Positions 35,289 to 47,675 of a stretch of DNA of 64,000 nt are shown here, piece after piece. Numbering within the stretch: the stretch's first letter is position 1; every line of letters starts with the position of its first letter. Source of the DNA: Hemibagrus wyckioides (taxonomy: Eukaryota > Chordata > Actinopteri > Siluriformes > Bagridae). The notes below the pieces were generated by a model that had not been told where the DNA came from, did not search any database, and saw nothing but the letters and a program-made list of their open reading frames with translations. A program made the position numbers and the translations under genes. The stretch spans positions 17,167,511-17,231,510 of the forward strand of contig NC_080723.1 in NCBI RefSeq assembly GCF_019097595.1, written 5' to 3'.

Positions 35289-36099
35289 ATGTAAAAAAAA
35301 AATAAATAAATAAATAATGCTGGGAAAAGCCATTAATATAGTCTCAAAATTGCAAATAGATTACAAATTTCACACTTCAGTTTGAACTTGAAACAAAATC
35401 CAACCACACAAATGTGTCATAAGATCAGGAGTGTGTGGAGACCTTTATATCTACTGTTTATTTGTTGTGTTAAACGTACCTACTTAAAATACCAAAGTTA
35501 ACTTTGTTCAGGGACATCTGCCAATTGTGTTTCTATTTTGCTGTGAATCAGTAATGAATGCTTCTGAAATGAGGCCAGAGGTTTGTTCTGCTTGGTTGCT
35601 GCTTCCTCTGTTTAAACATTATGTAAGATTATTGGCTTCTGAGATTGAGTGCGAGCTAATTAAAGTGTGTGCTAATTAAAGTGTATAAGGCTAGACCTTG
35701 AGAACACTTTAATTCCACCGACTTCTGTTCTGTAACGGCTTTGTGTATTTCTCAGTGTGAAGATGATTATCACGTAAAGATTCATTTGCATACTGACGTT
35801 GTGATACTCTGGAGGTTTCAAGGATGCGTTCGTGAGTTAAGTTCAAATCGCTAAAAGATTAAGGGTTTGTCAGTGTTTTCAACAGCATTTTAAGGTTCCC
35901 ATAAGTAACACTAATTATACATTAGTTAATACAATAGTTCCAATGTGAGGGAAGACTGAGGAACTCTCGTGTTTGTTTTATTTTTATAACTGGAGCATTG
36001 AGTGTGTGACGCCAGCTACTGTACCATGAGAACTGCTATCTTAAATGTACCAATAAAGCTAAGAATGCTTATCTTACTTTATGCATTCCTGAAGAAAAA
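35289..36099. other. non-coding stretch, nothing recognised
   Basis: A short A/AAAT run at 35293-35318. Text near 35630-35700 repeats gctaattaaagtgt twice. No exon identified. Confidence 0.4.
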
Positions 36100-36239
36100 G
36101 CCTTTACTTGTCACATATACTTTATAGTAAAATGGTTTTCCCTGTACATCCCAGCTTATTAGGGCCAAGGACCAAGGACCTTGCAGGCAGGCAATGCTGG
36201 GGCTTGAACCCACAACCTTCTAATAAGATCACTGCTGAG
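36100..36239 (-). mobile_element. SINE type A fragment, minus
   Basis: Plus text 'gcctttacttgtcacatata', 'catcccagcttattaggg', then 'ggcaatgctggggcttgaac ccacaacctt'. A central part is deleted. It adjoins the next SINE directly. Confidence 0.8.
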
Positions 36240-36379
36240 TAGGGCGAGGAAGCTCGAGTCCCTGGTCCACCAAGCTGCCATTACTGGGCACCTGAGCAAT
36301 GCCGTTTACCCTAAATTGATCAGGTAAATAAATGTAAGTCGCTGTAGATAAGGACGTCTGCCAAATGCTGTAAATATAC
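36240..36379 (+). mobile_element. SINE type B, plus, 5'-degenerate
   Basis: 'cctggtccaccaagctgcca', 'gggcacctgagcaatgccg', 'atcaggtaaataaatgtaag' and the tail 'cgctgtagataaggacgtct gccaaatgctgtaaat'. The head is short and decayed where it meets the minus type A copy. Confidence 0.8.
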
Positions 36380-37959
36380 TTCTGTTTGGTGAGGGACCAG
36401 TGCATCCCAAAATGGGGAGTTCAGTGGGGTGGAATCAGAGTCTGGGCTCTGTCTAGACACTTGAGATCCTCAACTTTACACCTGAGTTCCTCAACTTTAA
36501 CCTCGGTGAAGCTGGATGCCTCTTTGTTCCAATGAAGGGAAATTGTAACGCCACAGCATACAAACACATCCAGTACAGCTGTGTGCTCCTGATCCTTTCG
36601 CAGCAATTTGAGGAAGGACCACATACAGTATTTTTGCCATGAAGAATAATTTTATCCTCCAAATCCTCCTCAGTATTGGTCAATTTGTCATATCTTGTTT
36701 TTCCTCCTGTATGAGCCAAAGGCCTTTACTGAACCCCAGAACGGTATAGAGTGTGTATCCTGTAGTTGCTAATCCACACTGTCACACAGGGTTTATCATT
36801 TGCTCTTTCTGATGTATAGACCACATACCCTCTTTCTGTTTATGAACTCTATCCATCAGAAATAGGTCTTAATAAGCTTTCACAAGTCAATAAGACCTGC
36901 CTGCAGTAAAGGATGCTTAAGTAAGAGCACTGTGGCAAGATCAATATTGACTTTAGCATCCCTCAATTTGATGGTGGAGATCGATTGTTAAGATGTAGTC
37001 AACAGCAAGTTGTTCCTCTTCGGGAGCATGAGGTGACGGAGGCAGACAGACAGAAAAAGAAAGAGAGAAAAAAATAGAAGAGAAATGTCTGGGATAGACA
37101 TAACCACGGTTTTATAGGGGGGTGTGTGTGTGTGTGTGTTTGAAGAGGACAAGTGTTGAACCCTGGATGAACCCTAATCATGGACTGAATAACCCAATTA
37201 ATGTGTGATTATACACTGAAAATCCTTTCATTTCTAATACTTAAAAAACTAGCAAGCAGCTCTGAGATTGGCTGAATAGGGACGATTCATATCTGCTCTA
37301 TATTCATCATCTCTCTTGTTCTCTGTGTGTGAGAGTTGTGATATTAACAATGGGTGTACCCCACATTAACAATGAGGATAACAATGGGTGTTTATTACTA
37401 TATAGAAACCAAGCTCTCTGGTTTTATATCAAAGTATGCAGTAAACACTGCAGCTATCGAGCGAGAAGATATTTACTGTCAATGCCTTGAAAAAAATAAT
37501 TCACCAGTAAACCTGCAGTCAGTCAACATCTCAGATCTTGACTGAGAGTGTGATTTACTTATACTGTACATATAGATAGGTGACAGAAAAGAAATAAACA
37601 ATGGCTTGGTTATGAATCTATTTATTTCCCTGGCTCCTTTTGTCCTAGATGTCCAAAGTCAATCACTGAAACTCAGTACAAATTTCTTCTTAGTGATCAT
37701 GTTCATCTGATCACAAAATATTCCTCCATCCACAGGGCATGAGGGCTCACTGAATGGTTTGATGTGAATGAAAATGATGTAAATCATATGCTACTGTATG
37801 GTCAACAGATCTCAAAAAAATGTAACACGGAAGATTCAAAACGCATTACTAGCACTCTTGTTGGTTTTTCCTTTGATTTGTCGCCCATGTGGTGGTGTCT
37901 GTGTTATATAATTATTTGAAATATGAAAGTAAATTTTGCTTTATTTGCCCAAAACTTAG
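36380..37959. other. non-coding stretch, no gene seen
   Basis: GT run at 37119-37140. Overlapping minus frames at 36421-36719 are not recognised. Confidence 0.35.
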
Positions 37960-38305
37960 TGGTTAGCACTGTTGCCTAACAGCAAGAATGTCCTGGGTTT
38001 GAATCCCGGGTTCGAACAGGCAGGGGCCTTTCTGTGTGGAGTTTGCATGTTCTCCCCGTGCCTGTGTGGGTTTCAGGTACTCTGGTTTCCTCCCACAGTC
38101 CAAAAACATGTACATAGGTTGATTGGTAGGAGTAGGTTGATCCATAGGATTGTGTGTGGTTGTTTGTCTATATGTGGCCCTGTGATGGACCGGTGACCTG
38201 TCCAGGGTGTACCCCTGCATTTCACCCAATGTGTGCTGGGATAGGCTCCAGCAGATCCCTGTGACCCTAATTAGGAATAAATTGGGGATAGAAAATGGAT
38301 GGATT
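37960..38305 (+). repeat. teleost high-copy repeat, near-complete plus copy
   Basis: The best copy in the window. A tRNA-like head (tagtggttagcactgttgcc, box B gggtttgaatcccggg) leads to 'gagtttgcatgttctccccg', 'tggtttcctcccacagtcca', 'gatggaccggtgacctgtcc agggtgtacccctgc', 'gggataggctccagcagatc' and the closing 'gatagaaaatggatggattg'. The head suggests polymerase III ancestry; I could not decide between a SINE and a composite. Confidence 0.92.
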
Positions 38306-38389
38306 GATGTCCAAAACTCCCTGCAGGCACTGAAAAGAACTGGTATAAACTGATATAAAGTCTTGTCACTTGGGTTATACACTCAGTAG

Positions 38390-38985
38390 TATTTTTGCAC
38401 CTTTTCAAACTAAGCTAACCCCAGGTTTCATCGCTCTAAACCCTGCTTTTAACCCCGGGTAGAGGAACGTTTTAGATTTGTAATTTAAAAGCAGGGTTGG
38501 CGTCTCTTTTTATCCGGGGTTATAAAACTGTGCTCTGAAGCAGCATTGGCAGTGATGTTGTAGTTCTGTACAAATGTGTACACTGGGAAACGATGTAGTG
38601 TTAGAACGTTACGGCTAGATGCTTAGCAACAGAAACAGAAACTGGAGTATTTGCAAATTGTGAGACAAGCTGTTATTTAAAGCTTTTGCACCCTGTATTT
38701 ATCCAATCATGGTTTTTGACAGTGCAAATATGCAAATGAGAACGTTATCCCAGGGTTTAGGAAAGTATAAACAATGTGAAATGTCAGATTAGGAAGAGTC
38801 AGGATTAATTGTTAACCACAGGTAAAGTAGAAGCACAGCTGAAACAGGTGAAATAGATAACTCTGGGTCTTTCTAAATCCAGAGTAAGCAGGATCCTGGG
38901 TTGTCTTGTTTCATTTTTCACACTGCTCATACATTATCCGGGGTTGACAATGAATCTTGGCTATTCACAATCTGATGTTTGTCCA
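38390..38985 (+). mobile_element. MITE-like palindromic element, family C
   Basis: Contains a 13-bp inverted repeat, accctgcttttaa (38440-38452) and its complement at 38485-38497. The part 38880-38975 (atccagagtaagcaggatcc, tcacactgctcatacattat) matches the element at 51606-52553. Many ccccgggt/ccggggtt motifs give self-complementarity. Outer terminal repeats are weak here. Confidence 0.65.
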
Positions 38986-39000
38986 CTCTCTGTGTCTTGC

Positions 39001-40329
39001 TGCCTGTCGCTACCGAGCTGTTTTTGTTAAATGTTGCGATGTCCTGTATGTCCTGTGATATGAAGCACACACTGTTCCGTACCTGATTGTGTGTCTGTTG
39101 TTAAGCATCTAGCATTCTAACACAGTGATAAGCGCAGAGAAAAAAGGCCTTTAGAGAAGAGAAGTTGTCGTATTCATTTTAAACACCTAATTAAACCAGC
39201 GATGCAACTGTGAAGCTGTGGAACAAAATCTATCTATACAGTACTTTTTTGTTCTGCTCAGTGAATGAGTCCAAATTTAAACCTCTGGGAGATAAAATGC
39301 ATTGTAGAGCACTGAATATACAACATGGTCACTGGTTTTTAAGTTTTTCATGAGAAGTAACTCAAGGTTCAATGTTAGGGTCATTAATCCTCTCTCTCTC
39401 TCTCTCTCTCTCTTGTTCATAGATTATATGCACTCCCAAAGGCTATAGAATAAAAATATGACATAAAAAGGGCCAGAAAAAATAATGTGCACTCCTATAC
39501 CACTCCCATGTTAATTGCATAATTTATGAAAAACTTCCTGTGTAGAAACAGAGGGAATCCGGTCACGATTTTTCTCATTCCAAAATTTATAACATTCTGG
39601 GAATCCACAACAACACAAACTGCCGAGTATGGAGATATATGACATATTTTGCTATATCAAAACATGCCTGAGGTCTCAGCAAGTAAAGAAAAAAAATATC
39701 TGTTTGTTGCTATTGTTCACCGTCGCTGCTTATAAATCTGTCTTGTGTGGTCTTGTGGGAGCGTGACAGTGTTATGAATAGAAACAGGATGTTAAAGTGC
39801 TGGAGGGCAGTGAAAGAACTTTTGCGAATTTGACTTGTAGGAATCAGTATTTGTCTTGAGAGACAAACGTTTTTCATCAACTGATATTCAGTATTAAAGC
39901 TTATTACAGTACCGTGCTCATTCAAAGTAATTGAGTGAATTGTTGTAATGCTTCCGCAGCACAAAATGTATTGTGTGCAGACTTGTTGTTCGGTTGATGT
40001 AGCAGTGTACAGACAGGCTTACATCAGATATTACCTGGAGGGATAAAAGTGAAAGAGAACCTGTCCAGCAGAATTTTTCAGAAAAGCTTGATCAGCCTTC
40101 TCTTTGATTCAACAGACGAAGATAATCTGAGACTAGAGGGACTCCAGAATCGTAGGATGGATACCTGGTGAGAGTCTGACCATTAACAGAGTCCAACAGA
40201 TCTGGAGGCTTCCCTGAGGCGGCTACAACTGTTTCACATTTGAGAACTCATTTCCAAGGTGACACTCTCCAAAGGTCTGATTTGCCTACTATGTCCCTTT
40301 ATGTCCCTTGATGTCCCTGTAGGGTCCTC
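39001..40329. other. non-coding stretch, nothing recognised
   Basis: CT run at 39392-39412. No exon or clear repeat. Confidence 0.4.
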
Positions 40330-40550
40330 ATGGGTAGTCGTGATTCAGATTATTAAGGTTTTGGGTTATTGATCAGAAGGTCGGAGGTTAAGGCCCCAGC
40401 ACTGCCAAGCTGCCCCTGCTGGGCCCTTGAGCAAAGCTATTAACGGTCCTTGCTCCAGGGGTGCCTTATTATGGCTGACCCTGTGCATTGACTCCAACTA
40501 AATTGGGATATGCAAAGGATTTCACTGTGCTGTTATGTCTATGTGACATC
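40330..40550 (+). mobile_element. SINE type A, plus copy
   Basis: 'gattattaaggttttgggtt attgatcagaaggtcggagg ttaaggccccagcactgcc', the shared body 'gcccttgagcaaagctatta', 'ttatggctgaccctgtgcat' and tail 'gcaaaggatttcactgtgct'. The A-rich end is missing. Confidence 0.9.
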
Positions 40551-40586
40551 GGGTCATCTGATCCTTTGGGCTCCATCACTTTAGGG

Positions 40587-40750
40587 AAGTGGTAGCTCTG
40601 TGGTTAAGGCACTGGACTACTGATCAGAAGGTCAAAGGACCAACAAGCTGCCAGTGCAAGGCCCTTAACCTTCAACTGTTCAGTTACATAAATGAGATAA
40701 ATGTAAGTGACTCTGGATAAGGGCATCTGCCAAATGCTGTAAATGTAAAC
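40587..40750 (+). mobile_element. SINE type B, plus copy
   Basis: 'gtggtagctctgtggttaag gcactggactactgatcaga aggtc' head, the body 'caaggcccttaaccttcaac', and tail 'gactctggataagggcatct gccaaatgctgtaaatg'. Lies just downstream of a type A copy in the same direction, so the shared head and body and the different tails can be compared directly. Confidence 0.92.
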
Positions 40751-40849
40751 TATGTCAATCAAACCTAAGTTCTATACCAAGTGAAAGCCAGAGGTGTTGG
40801 GAGACGTTTCAAGGTTTGATCATCTGACTCAGCAAACTGCACTGCACCC

Positions 40850-41140
40850 TACAGCCAAATATGTCTCTACTTCCCAGAACACACACATACTTCCCCATTC
40901 AGTCACCTATAGCTACTGATTTCTCACTCACAGGCTCAATTTAAAGAGAATGTTTTGCACATTCACCAGTTCTGATCGCTCAGTTGCACTCTGTCCTGAG
41001 CCTTATCTTCTTGTTGTTTGCCTGAGTTCTCTTGACACTCTTTGCTTTGACCTTGCTATTGCTTCAGGTTTGGGATATGTTTGTGCTAAATTCATTAAAA
41101 TCTGATTTATCTCCATTTGCCTTTTCCTAGCCTTACACCT
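40850..41140 (+). repeat. possible dispersed repeat E, weak copy
   Basis: T-rich body with 'gttgtttgcctgagttctct', 'gctttgaccttgctattgc' and 'aaattcattaaaatctgatt', similar in layout to 33538-33790 and 50264-50510. Confidence 0.4.
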
Positions 41141-42599
41141 TAAAGGAAAATAATAAACAATTATTACAATCCTGTGATGTGATCCAACACCAAGCGAAGG
41201 GTCAGTGCTATCCCATAAGATGATTATTGTCCTATAACAGCCTGACCTCTACTGTTTTTTTACTAGAGCAGCCATATAACCTCTAAACCTATCCATATCA
41301 ATGCTTACATCTTTATCTAACTTGGATTATTTTTTGTTATGTATTTAATATAAGGCTTAGATTATGTACAGCATTCACCATGGCCTGTCCCTGCGAATGA
41401 GAGGTTGCTATAGAAACTATAACCTTTCGTTTGTATTACAGAAACCGCACGATCAGCTGCTGTTACAGAAAATTAGACAACACCGTCAGATGGGAGAATT
41501 TGAGAATCTTAGGCTCTTTTGTCATGCAGGTGCAAGTGTAAATTGCACATTTGGTTGGGCATAGGCCAATTTTTTCCCCCCACTTTCCATTTTCATAATC
41601 AGAAATGATGGTGCCTGCAACGATGCGAGTGAAGCAAAGCATCAGATGGAGGGAAAATTTGTTTCTGACATCTTTATATATATTCTACTCAGCAAATCTG
41701 CCTTTCCCGAAGACATACATACAGTGATGCAGCAGGAAAATAATAGAACTGACACAGTCTGAAACAAACGCCTCCTGACCCATTAGTCGTCAAGCACATT
41801 CAAAATGTAGGCAGAAAAGAAAGGAACGCTGCAGAAAAGACAGAATAGAGCCTCCTTATTTATGATTGCCCCCATCACAGTGTGCTACAAAGCTCTGTCA
41901 AATGATTTTAATTAGCAATCCATCATGATTGAATCAATGTATCGTGAACAAAGATCCCTGTGTGTTCTTCTTCTGTATTTATAGAAGGATTGATTTTCCT
42001 CGAACAGGGATTATTCCTTATAACGAGAAATCAGACAACAGCTAGGTCTTAATTATGGCCCACTTACACTCACAGTATCACTGAAAAATGATTCAGTTTC
42101 TGACTTTTCTATTTTAATCAAAGTTTACATTGCTCAATGGGATAAATCATCTGTTGAGAAACTTAAAAATGAGCATATTTTCTACACTTTTTTTTCCGGT
42201 ATAAAGGTCATGAAACAGTACAATGTGTACCGGTAAGGACCTTGGCTCACTACACATTGGGATACTGATACTAAAGTACATTATGAAAAAATATGTTGCT
42301 TTTTTTGCAACATTTCTAGCTATTGACTTTAAACACTCAAGACTAAAGATTCAAACTCATATAGAACACCAAAAATAAAGTTAATGGAAATAATCACCTG
42401 AGAGCTACAACAATAACAAGCTAATTACATTTGTAGATGAAGATGGCTGAGAGTTATTTAGAGCTGAGATGCTTCAGAAATATGACATCATTTCCAGTAA
42501 GGGATCATTGTGAGCTTTGATGCACCCTGGGTTTTGCGGTGCATTGTGGGGTATATTTATGGAGTGAAGAGTTTTAGTTGACTGTAAGGATTTTGCCAC
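41141..42599. other. candidate conserved non-coding block
   Basis: About 41370-42070 lacks any recognised repeat and includes 'aaatgattttaattagcaat' and 'gaatcaatgtatcgtgaaca aagatccc', with homeodomain (TAATTA) and SOX-like (AACAAAG) strings. No exon. Regulatory function is an inference. Confidence 0.25.
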
Positions 42600-42654
42600 T
42601 GTGAGAGAGCGAGAGAGAGTGAGAGAGCTTTTAAAATGGCCCCCACCTTCAAAA

Positions 42655-42912
42655 AAAAAAATGGCCCATCCAACATCAGTGCCTGACCTCACAAATGGGC
42701 TTCTAGAGGAATGGTCAAAAATTCCCATAAACACACTCCTAAACCTTTTTTCCCTGAAGAGTTATAGCTGCTGTTATAGCTGCAAATGGCAGGCCAACTC
42801 CATAGTACATTCACGTGCAGGTAAAGGCAGACGTCCCGGTTTTGACCTGGCTCACAATCACAAATTCATCCTAAAGGTGTTCTATCGGGTTGAGGCCAGC
42901 AGAAGCAAATTC
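42655..42912 (+). mobile_element. Tc1-like transposon fragments, family iii, inverted junction
   Basis: 42660-42836 is the 3' end of the transposon on the plus strand: 'catcagtgcctgacctcaca', 'ggaatggtcaaaaattccca', 'tgttatagctgcaaatggca ggccaactcc' and 'aaaggcagacgtccc'. At 42862-42905 text from the same family (tcatcctaaaggtgttctat cgggttgagg) appears on the minus strand and comes from the middle of the gene. The two halves face opposite ways, so this locus has been rearranged. Confidence 0.85.
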
Positions 42913-42929
42913 ATGGTGGGAGGGATGAT

Positions 42930-43190
42930 TCACTCTTCTGTTCCCGTCAATCATAACAACACTAGCCAATCAGTGAGCTCATGTATGTTGAAGAGGGTAG
43001 ATAGTGTTATGCTGCCTTGTAATGTGTTTAGTAAAAGATGGTGGCTTCACATGTCTCAGAGGAAGCACATGTTATCCTTAACCCTCCCCAACTGGTAGCT
43101 CTTGTGTGAGAGGACAGACTTATCTAGTGGGTGTGAATTGCTGGCTCGACTCAAGACCTAGCTGATCTGAGATATTGCGCTAACATACTG
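42930..43190. repeat. possible dispersed repeat
   Basis: 'cccgtcaatcataacaacac', 'tggcttcacatgtctcagag gaagcacatgttatcc' and 'accctccccaactggtagct' are phrases I associate with a common fish element. Limits not set. Confidence 0.35.
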
Positions 43191-43327
43191 TACACTTTGT
43201 GGTTGCTACCAAAATCCTAACTTCCTAGTTTGGAACCATGAGTAACTTCTCTCAATTTTAGCCATGTTCGCTTTGTGATACAATCATAAAAAATATACAT
43301 ACTTATAACATCTAGGCTTTCTTGCAC

Positions 43328-43505
43328 TACATTTACAGCATTTGGCAGATGCCCTTATCCAGAGCGACTTACATTTTTAACTAAGCAATTGACGGCTAAG
43401 GGCTTTGCTCAGAGGCCCAGCAGTGGCAATTTAGTTCACCTGGGATTTGAATTAACAACCTTCCAAGCAGTAGTCAAACACCCTAACCACAAAGCTATCA
43501 CACTA
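43328..43505 (-). mobile_element. SINE type B, minus copy
   Basis: Plus text runs 'acatttacagcatttggcag atgcccttatccagagcgac ttac', 'gctttgctcagaggcccagc agtggcaa' and the head 'acaaccttccaagcagtagt caaacaccctaaccacaaagc'. One of the cleaner copies. Confidence 0.93.
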
Positions 43506-45083
43506 ATACAGCTCTTGTTAAACAGAACTAGCACTCTCGCCCACACCCAACCAACCAGCCATGTTTATTTACCTTTCTCAAAGGTACATTTGTATTGACT
43601 AAATAAGCTGCTGTGTGACACAGTTAGATGTAAGATAGCATGTTTCAGTCATCACAGACCATCCATCTGTAAAAAATCAATTTGACAGAGATTAAACATG
43701 GAAAATGAGTGCTTAGCCTTCTGCAGCAAAAGTGAAAAGCACAAACTCAGCTTTTAGAACGTACCATTTCATTTTTACACGGATAATGTATTGATCAGAC
43801 AGAATCCAAAACCCTGAGTAAATGCATTCATGGTTCAAATCATCAACATACTTGAGCTGTTTTTAACTCGATTTTTTTTTTTTCCCGATTGGCCAACGCC
43901 AATTGAATTTGGGATTGTTTTGTGTCCATGTTCAGCATCGAACATCTTCGTGTCACATTCCACAGTAGTGTGTAATGATTCATACGAAAGTAGACACTCG
44001 GCTTGTAAAAAAATTTCCCATAAATATTTCTTTTTTTTTTCTAGCATGCTAACATATTCTTAGGAAATTAAAAAGTAGTTCATTTTTTCCACACAAATGT
44101 TTCTATCTTCATAGTGAATGGTGATATAAAACCCATTTCTGCTCTCTGAGATGCACCAAGCAGCTAAAATTTGAAGGTGTTATCATCAACCACTAAGAAT
44201 TCTGTGTATGGTTATCCAACAGAGGGAAAAACACTGGTCTCAGACCAAAAGCCAACAGGGTCCTGACTCATTTTAGAGCAGACTTGCGGCCAGAAAATAA
44301 TTTGTTTATACTAATGGAAAATGTCCCATGAGTCTGTCGGAAGAATGGAAGCACAGTGTACTGGTACAAAGGGTTAATATGATGAAGACACAACAGAAAC
44401 ATTGTGGCTTCCTAATACAGAAAGCACAGAAGTAAAAAGGAAAAAAGAAAACAACAATGAGCTATCTCTGCTTCCTCTTGTTGTATAGAGATAATCTAGC
44501 TATCATATAAAAGCAGAACCGGCCACCAGAGTTATTTGCAAGAAGACGACGTGATGTCATTTGGAGGCATTGACAAGTCTGCTAGATTCCAGAAGTATAA
44601 AGATGACTAGATGGGACATGGCTAAAAGGTGAGCGTGATTACTGTGACTTTATAACATCAGTGCATAAGGGAAAGGATCTATTCCTTTATTTTGTGCAGT
44701 AGAGAATAGCACCCATCACACAGACAATATCATTCTCTTTCAAACACATTGAATGAAAGGCGGTGTATTTACACACACTGTGAGTCACCAGACATATCAG
44801 TGTCATCAGCCTCTTCCGTGTTACACCAGGAACGATGTGAGTGAAAGGGAAGAAAACAAACAAGGAAACAGATTAAAGACGAAAACTAAAACAGACTAGA
44901 GCACCACGCAGACAGGATAAACATCTCACCTTGGATCTATTGCACTAGGAGGTTGCATCCAGGCTCTGTGTAATGGAAAGCCAGACAGGAACTGAGGTTA
45001 ATAAGGCTTTTCTATTGTAAGCAACTGCTATTTTGTGGTTTGCCTGATGCTCTTTGCATGAAGACTGAAACCAACTCTCTTAA

Positions 45084-45129
<46 letters not shown>

Positions 45130-47060
45130 CACAGATTACAGTGTCTTTACACTTTACCTCCCACATCTTATCTACTTCATGGCTCCCAGACATCACTAAA
45201 TATTTTATAGGTGTGTTCTGTGTTCGAAATGAGCAACATTATTTAAGGAAAGGGCTGCAGAGCGCACCAGCTGAGCTCTCACCGCAGAGCCACATCTCTA
45301 CTGAGACTGAAGTGTAAATAATGCAGAGGGTATTACTGAAGCTCCTGCTGAACTTTTAAAAGTGCTTTACAAAGCCGGGATACCAAGTTTGCATACAAAG
45401 CGTGATTTAAGATGTGGCTGGAGACCAGAGACTGGAAAGAGGAGATCTCTAGGCAGAGCATCTCTATTGGTTTTCTTTATGTTTTTAAATAGAAAAAATA
45501 AAACGTCTCACTTTAGTATTGCACTTGACACCAAAGCTTTACATCCAGCCAGAAAGATGTCGTAAACAGCACCGCTACTTCTCTAAGTCAGCACTTTCTG
45601 TCTGGTTTTTTTGGATATCAGGGGATACCAAAAAGTCAAAGCAATGGAGATTTTCTTCTTTCTGTCATGGATGCTTTTATATATGAAGCTCGTGGGATAA
45701 AGAAAGGCCATGTTGATTAACAATGCAGCACACTGGATAAAGCGGGACACTTATTGCGTTATTCATTCATTTCTTTTCAGTAAATGCTTTCTTCTGGTCA
45801 CGGTTGCTATGGTAAATTACATTTTTTTTCTATTTTTTGGGAAATATAATATCGAGTTGAAAAGAACTAAAGGCAGATTATTGGGCAAGCTCAAAAAAGC
45901 AGGAAAAATTCAGGAGTGGGTGAAAAATTATAAATTTAATTAGTTAGTTAATGATCGAACAAATGAACAAACAAACAAATAAATAAATAAATAAATAAAA
46001 AATCTTGATCACATCTGAATTGTACATGACAGGACATTTCCTCTGATTAATTCAGAAGCAAATCTGGTATTTATTTAATTACCATTTTATTTATTTATTA
46101 ATGTTTTTATTTATTTATCATTATTTATCTATTTTTACTTATTTATTTATTTATTTATTTTATTTTTATGTGTTAGTACTGCTGCACCACTGCAATGCAA
46201 ATGTGTCGGTCGTTTTCCATTTTCATTTAACAACGTTCATGAAAGCCATGATTTTATTCCAGACTTTCAAACCTGAAAAAAAACTTGTATCAGTTCTTTA
46301 TTTTTCCTCCACAGCCTCGACACAGACCTTATGGATTTTCTCTCTTTTTTTTTTTTTTCTTTTTTTTGTACATTTTTTTTTCTATAATCTCCAAAGCTTT
46401 ATGTAAACAGAGATTTGCTTCCAATCAATTACCACAAGTGCATGAACTTCGGGAAGTTCAGAAACATCGATATTGAGCGTCATATCTATGGATTTGAATA
46501 CTTGGGTAAAAGTGATTTATTTTATTTATTTATTTTTTATTTAAGAAATTAAAATGGTAAACTTTTTGTGGAAGCCTATTTGTCTTTCATATTAATAGAT
46601 TAATTTAAGGGGGAAAAAATGAATAAAATAACAGACTATAACAGAACAAAATAAGAAATAAATCCAATACCGAGTTAAATCCGAGTTCTTCCCGTCTCTA
46701 CATCTTCTCTGGTGTCACACTAAATTATACCCAGCATATTTATTTGAGTTCATAAGTTACGCCAATATTTACAAAGTGAAAATGTACATGTATTCCCACA
46801 GGTCGCGTAGCTGCTTAAGCTGATTTTCTGTGCGATTATGCAAATCGAAGGAGTGAAAAATCTAGTTCACGCCAGATTATTCATGCGGAAAGGTGTCTAA
46901 GAAGAGGTTTTTCAATATTCTCTAGACTACAGCTTTAAAAACAAGCTTACCTTTAAGCCCAGAAAAGATCAAGGAATATAAAATGAGCAAAAACTTGCAT
47001 GCAGATCACTTCTTCTTTATTGTTATTATTATTTAATTTGCTGTAATAACATAAAACCAT
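43506..47060. other. non-coding stretch, no gene seen
   Basis: GA run at 45085-45125, AAAT run at 45977-46001, TTTA-rich tract about 46085-46160, and long T runs near 46344-46382. Many short frames but no domain recognised. Confidence 0.35.
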
Positions 47061-47601
47061 GGGTACGTCTCAATCAGCTCCCGATCAGGGAGTCGGCCAT
47101 TTTAAAGTCTCTCTCTCTCTGTCTGTCTGTCTCTCAAATGCAAAATCCTTCCAGTGTTTGTGATCTCACAATGTCCCACAAAAACCAGGGACCATCGATG
47201 CTCACTGTGTCCCTTTATGAACATGAAAAATGACGTCATATTTTCTGAAGCGTGTCAGCTTGAAAAAAATGGAGCATGCACTCTCAACCAACTTCATCTA
47301 CAAATTTTACAAATTTTTGTAGCATGTTATCGTTGTTGTAGCTCTCAAATGATTACTTATGTTTGCAATTTTTTAGCTTTATGTGATGTTCTGTACATGG
47401 CTTGTTTGAGCCTAATGACTTTCAAGTGTTTCATGATTTAAAAAAAAATAATCCACTAGCCTTGAAGAACCATGACAGAAACGTGTAGAACGTATGAAAC
47501 TTTAAATATTTTAGATGTTTTCCAGTGCCTGATGAGGAAACGTGCACATGATGTACTGATTCACAAGCTAGGGAGCTGGAGAGCTGGTTGAGATGCAGCC
47601 T
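47061..47601 (+). mobile_element. MITE-like element with inverted ends
   Basis: The left end (ggtacgtctcaatcagctcc) and right end (gagctggttgagatgcagcc) are imperfect inverted repeats. About 540 bp long with no transposase. The 95-codon frame at 47154-47441 shows no domain. No clear target duplication was found, so the superfamily is open. Confidence 0.65.
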
Positions 47602-47675
47602 AGGAGATAAATCAAAAATGAAAAAGACTGAAACAATAATGATTGAATTAACTAGAAGATGATGAGCATTCGAAA

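Noticed and set aside
37960..38030. tRNA gene
   Set aside because: Box A and B strings are present but no full cloverleaf, and the text continues into the high-copy repeat. The same applies to all SINE heads here.
42601..43098. 165-codon plus frame
   Set aside because: It runs across a broken Tc1 fragment in the wrong frame and then into other repeat text, so it does not encode one product.
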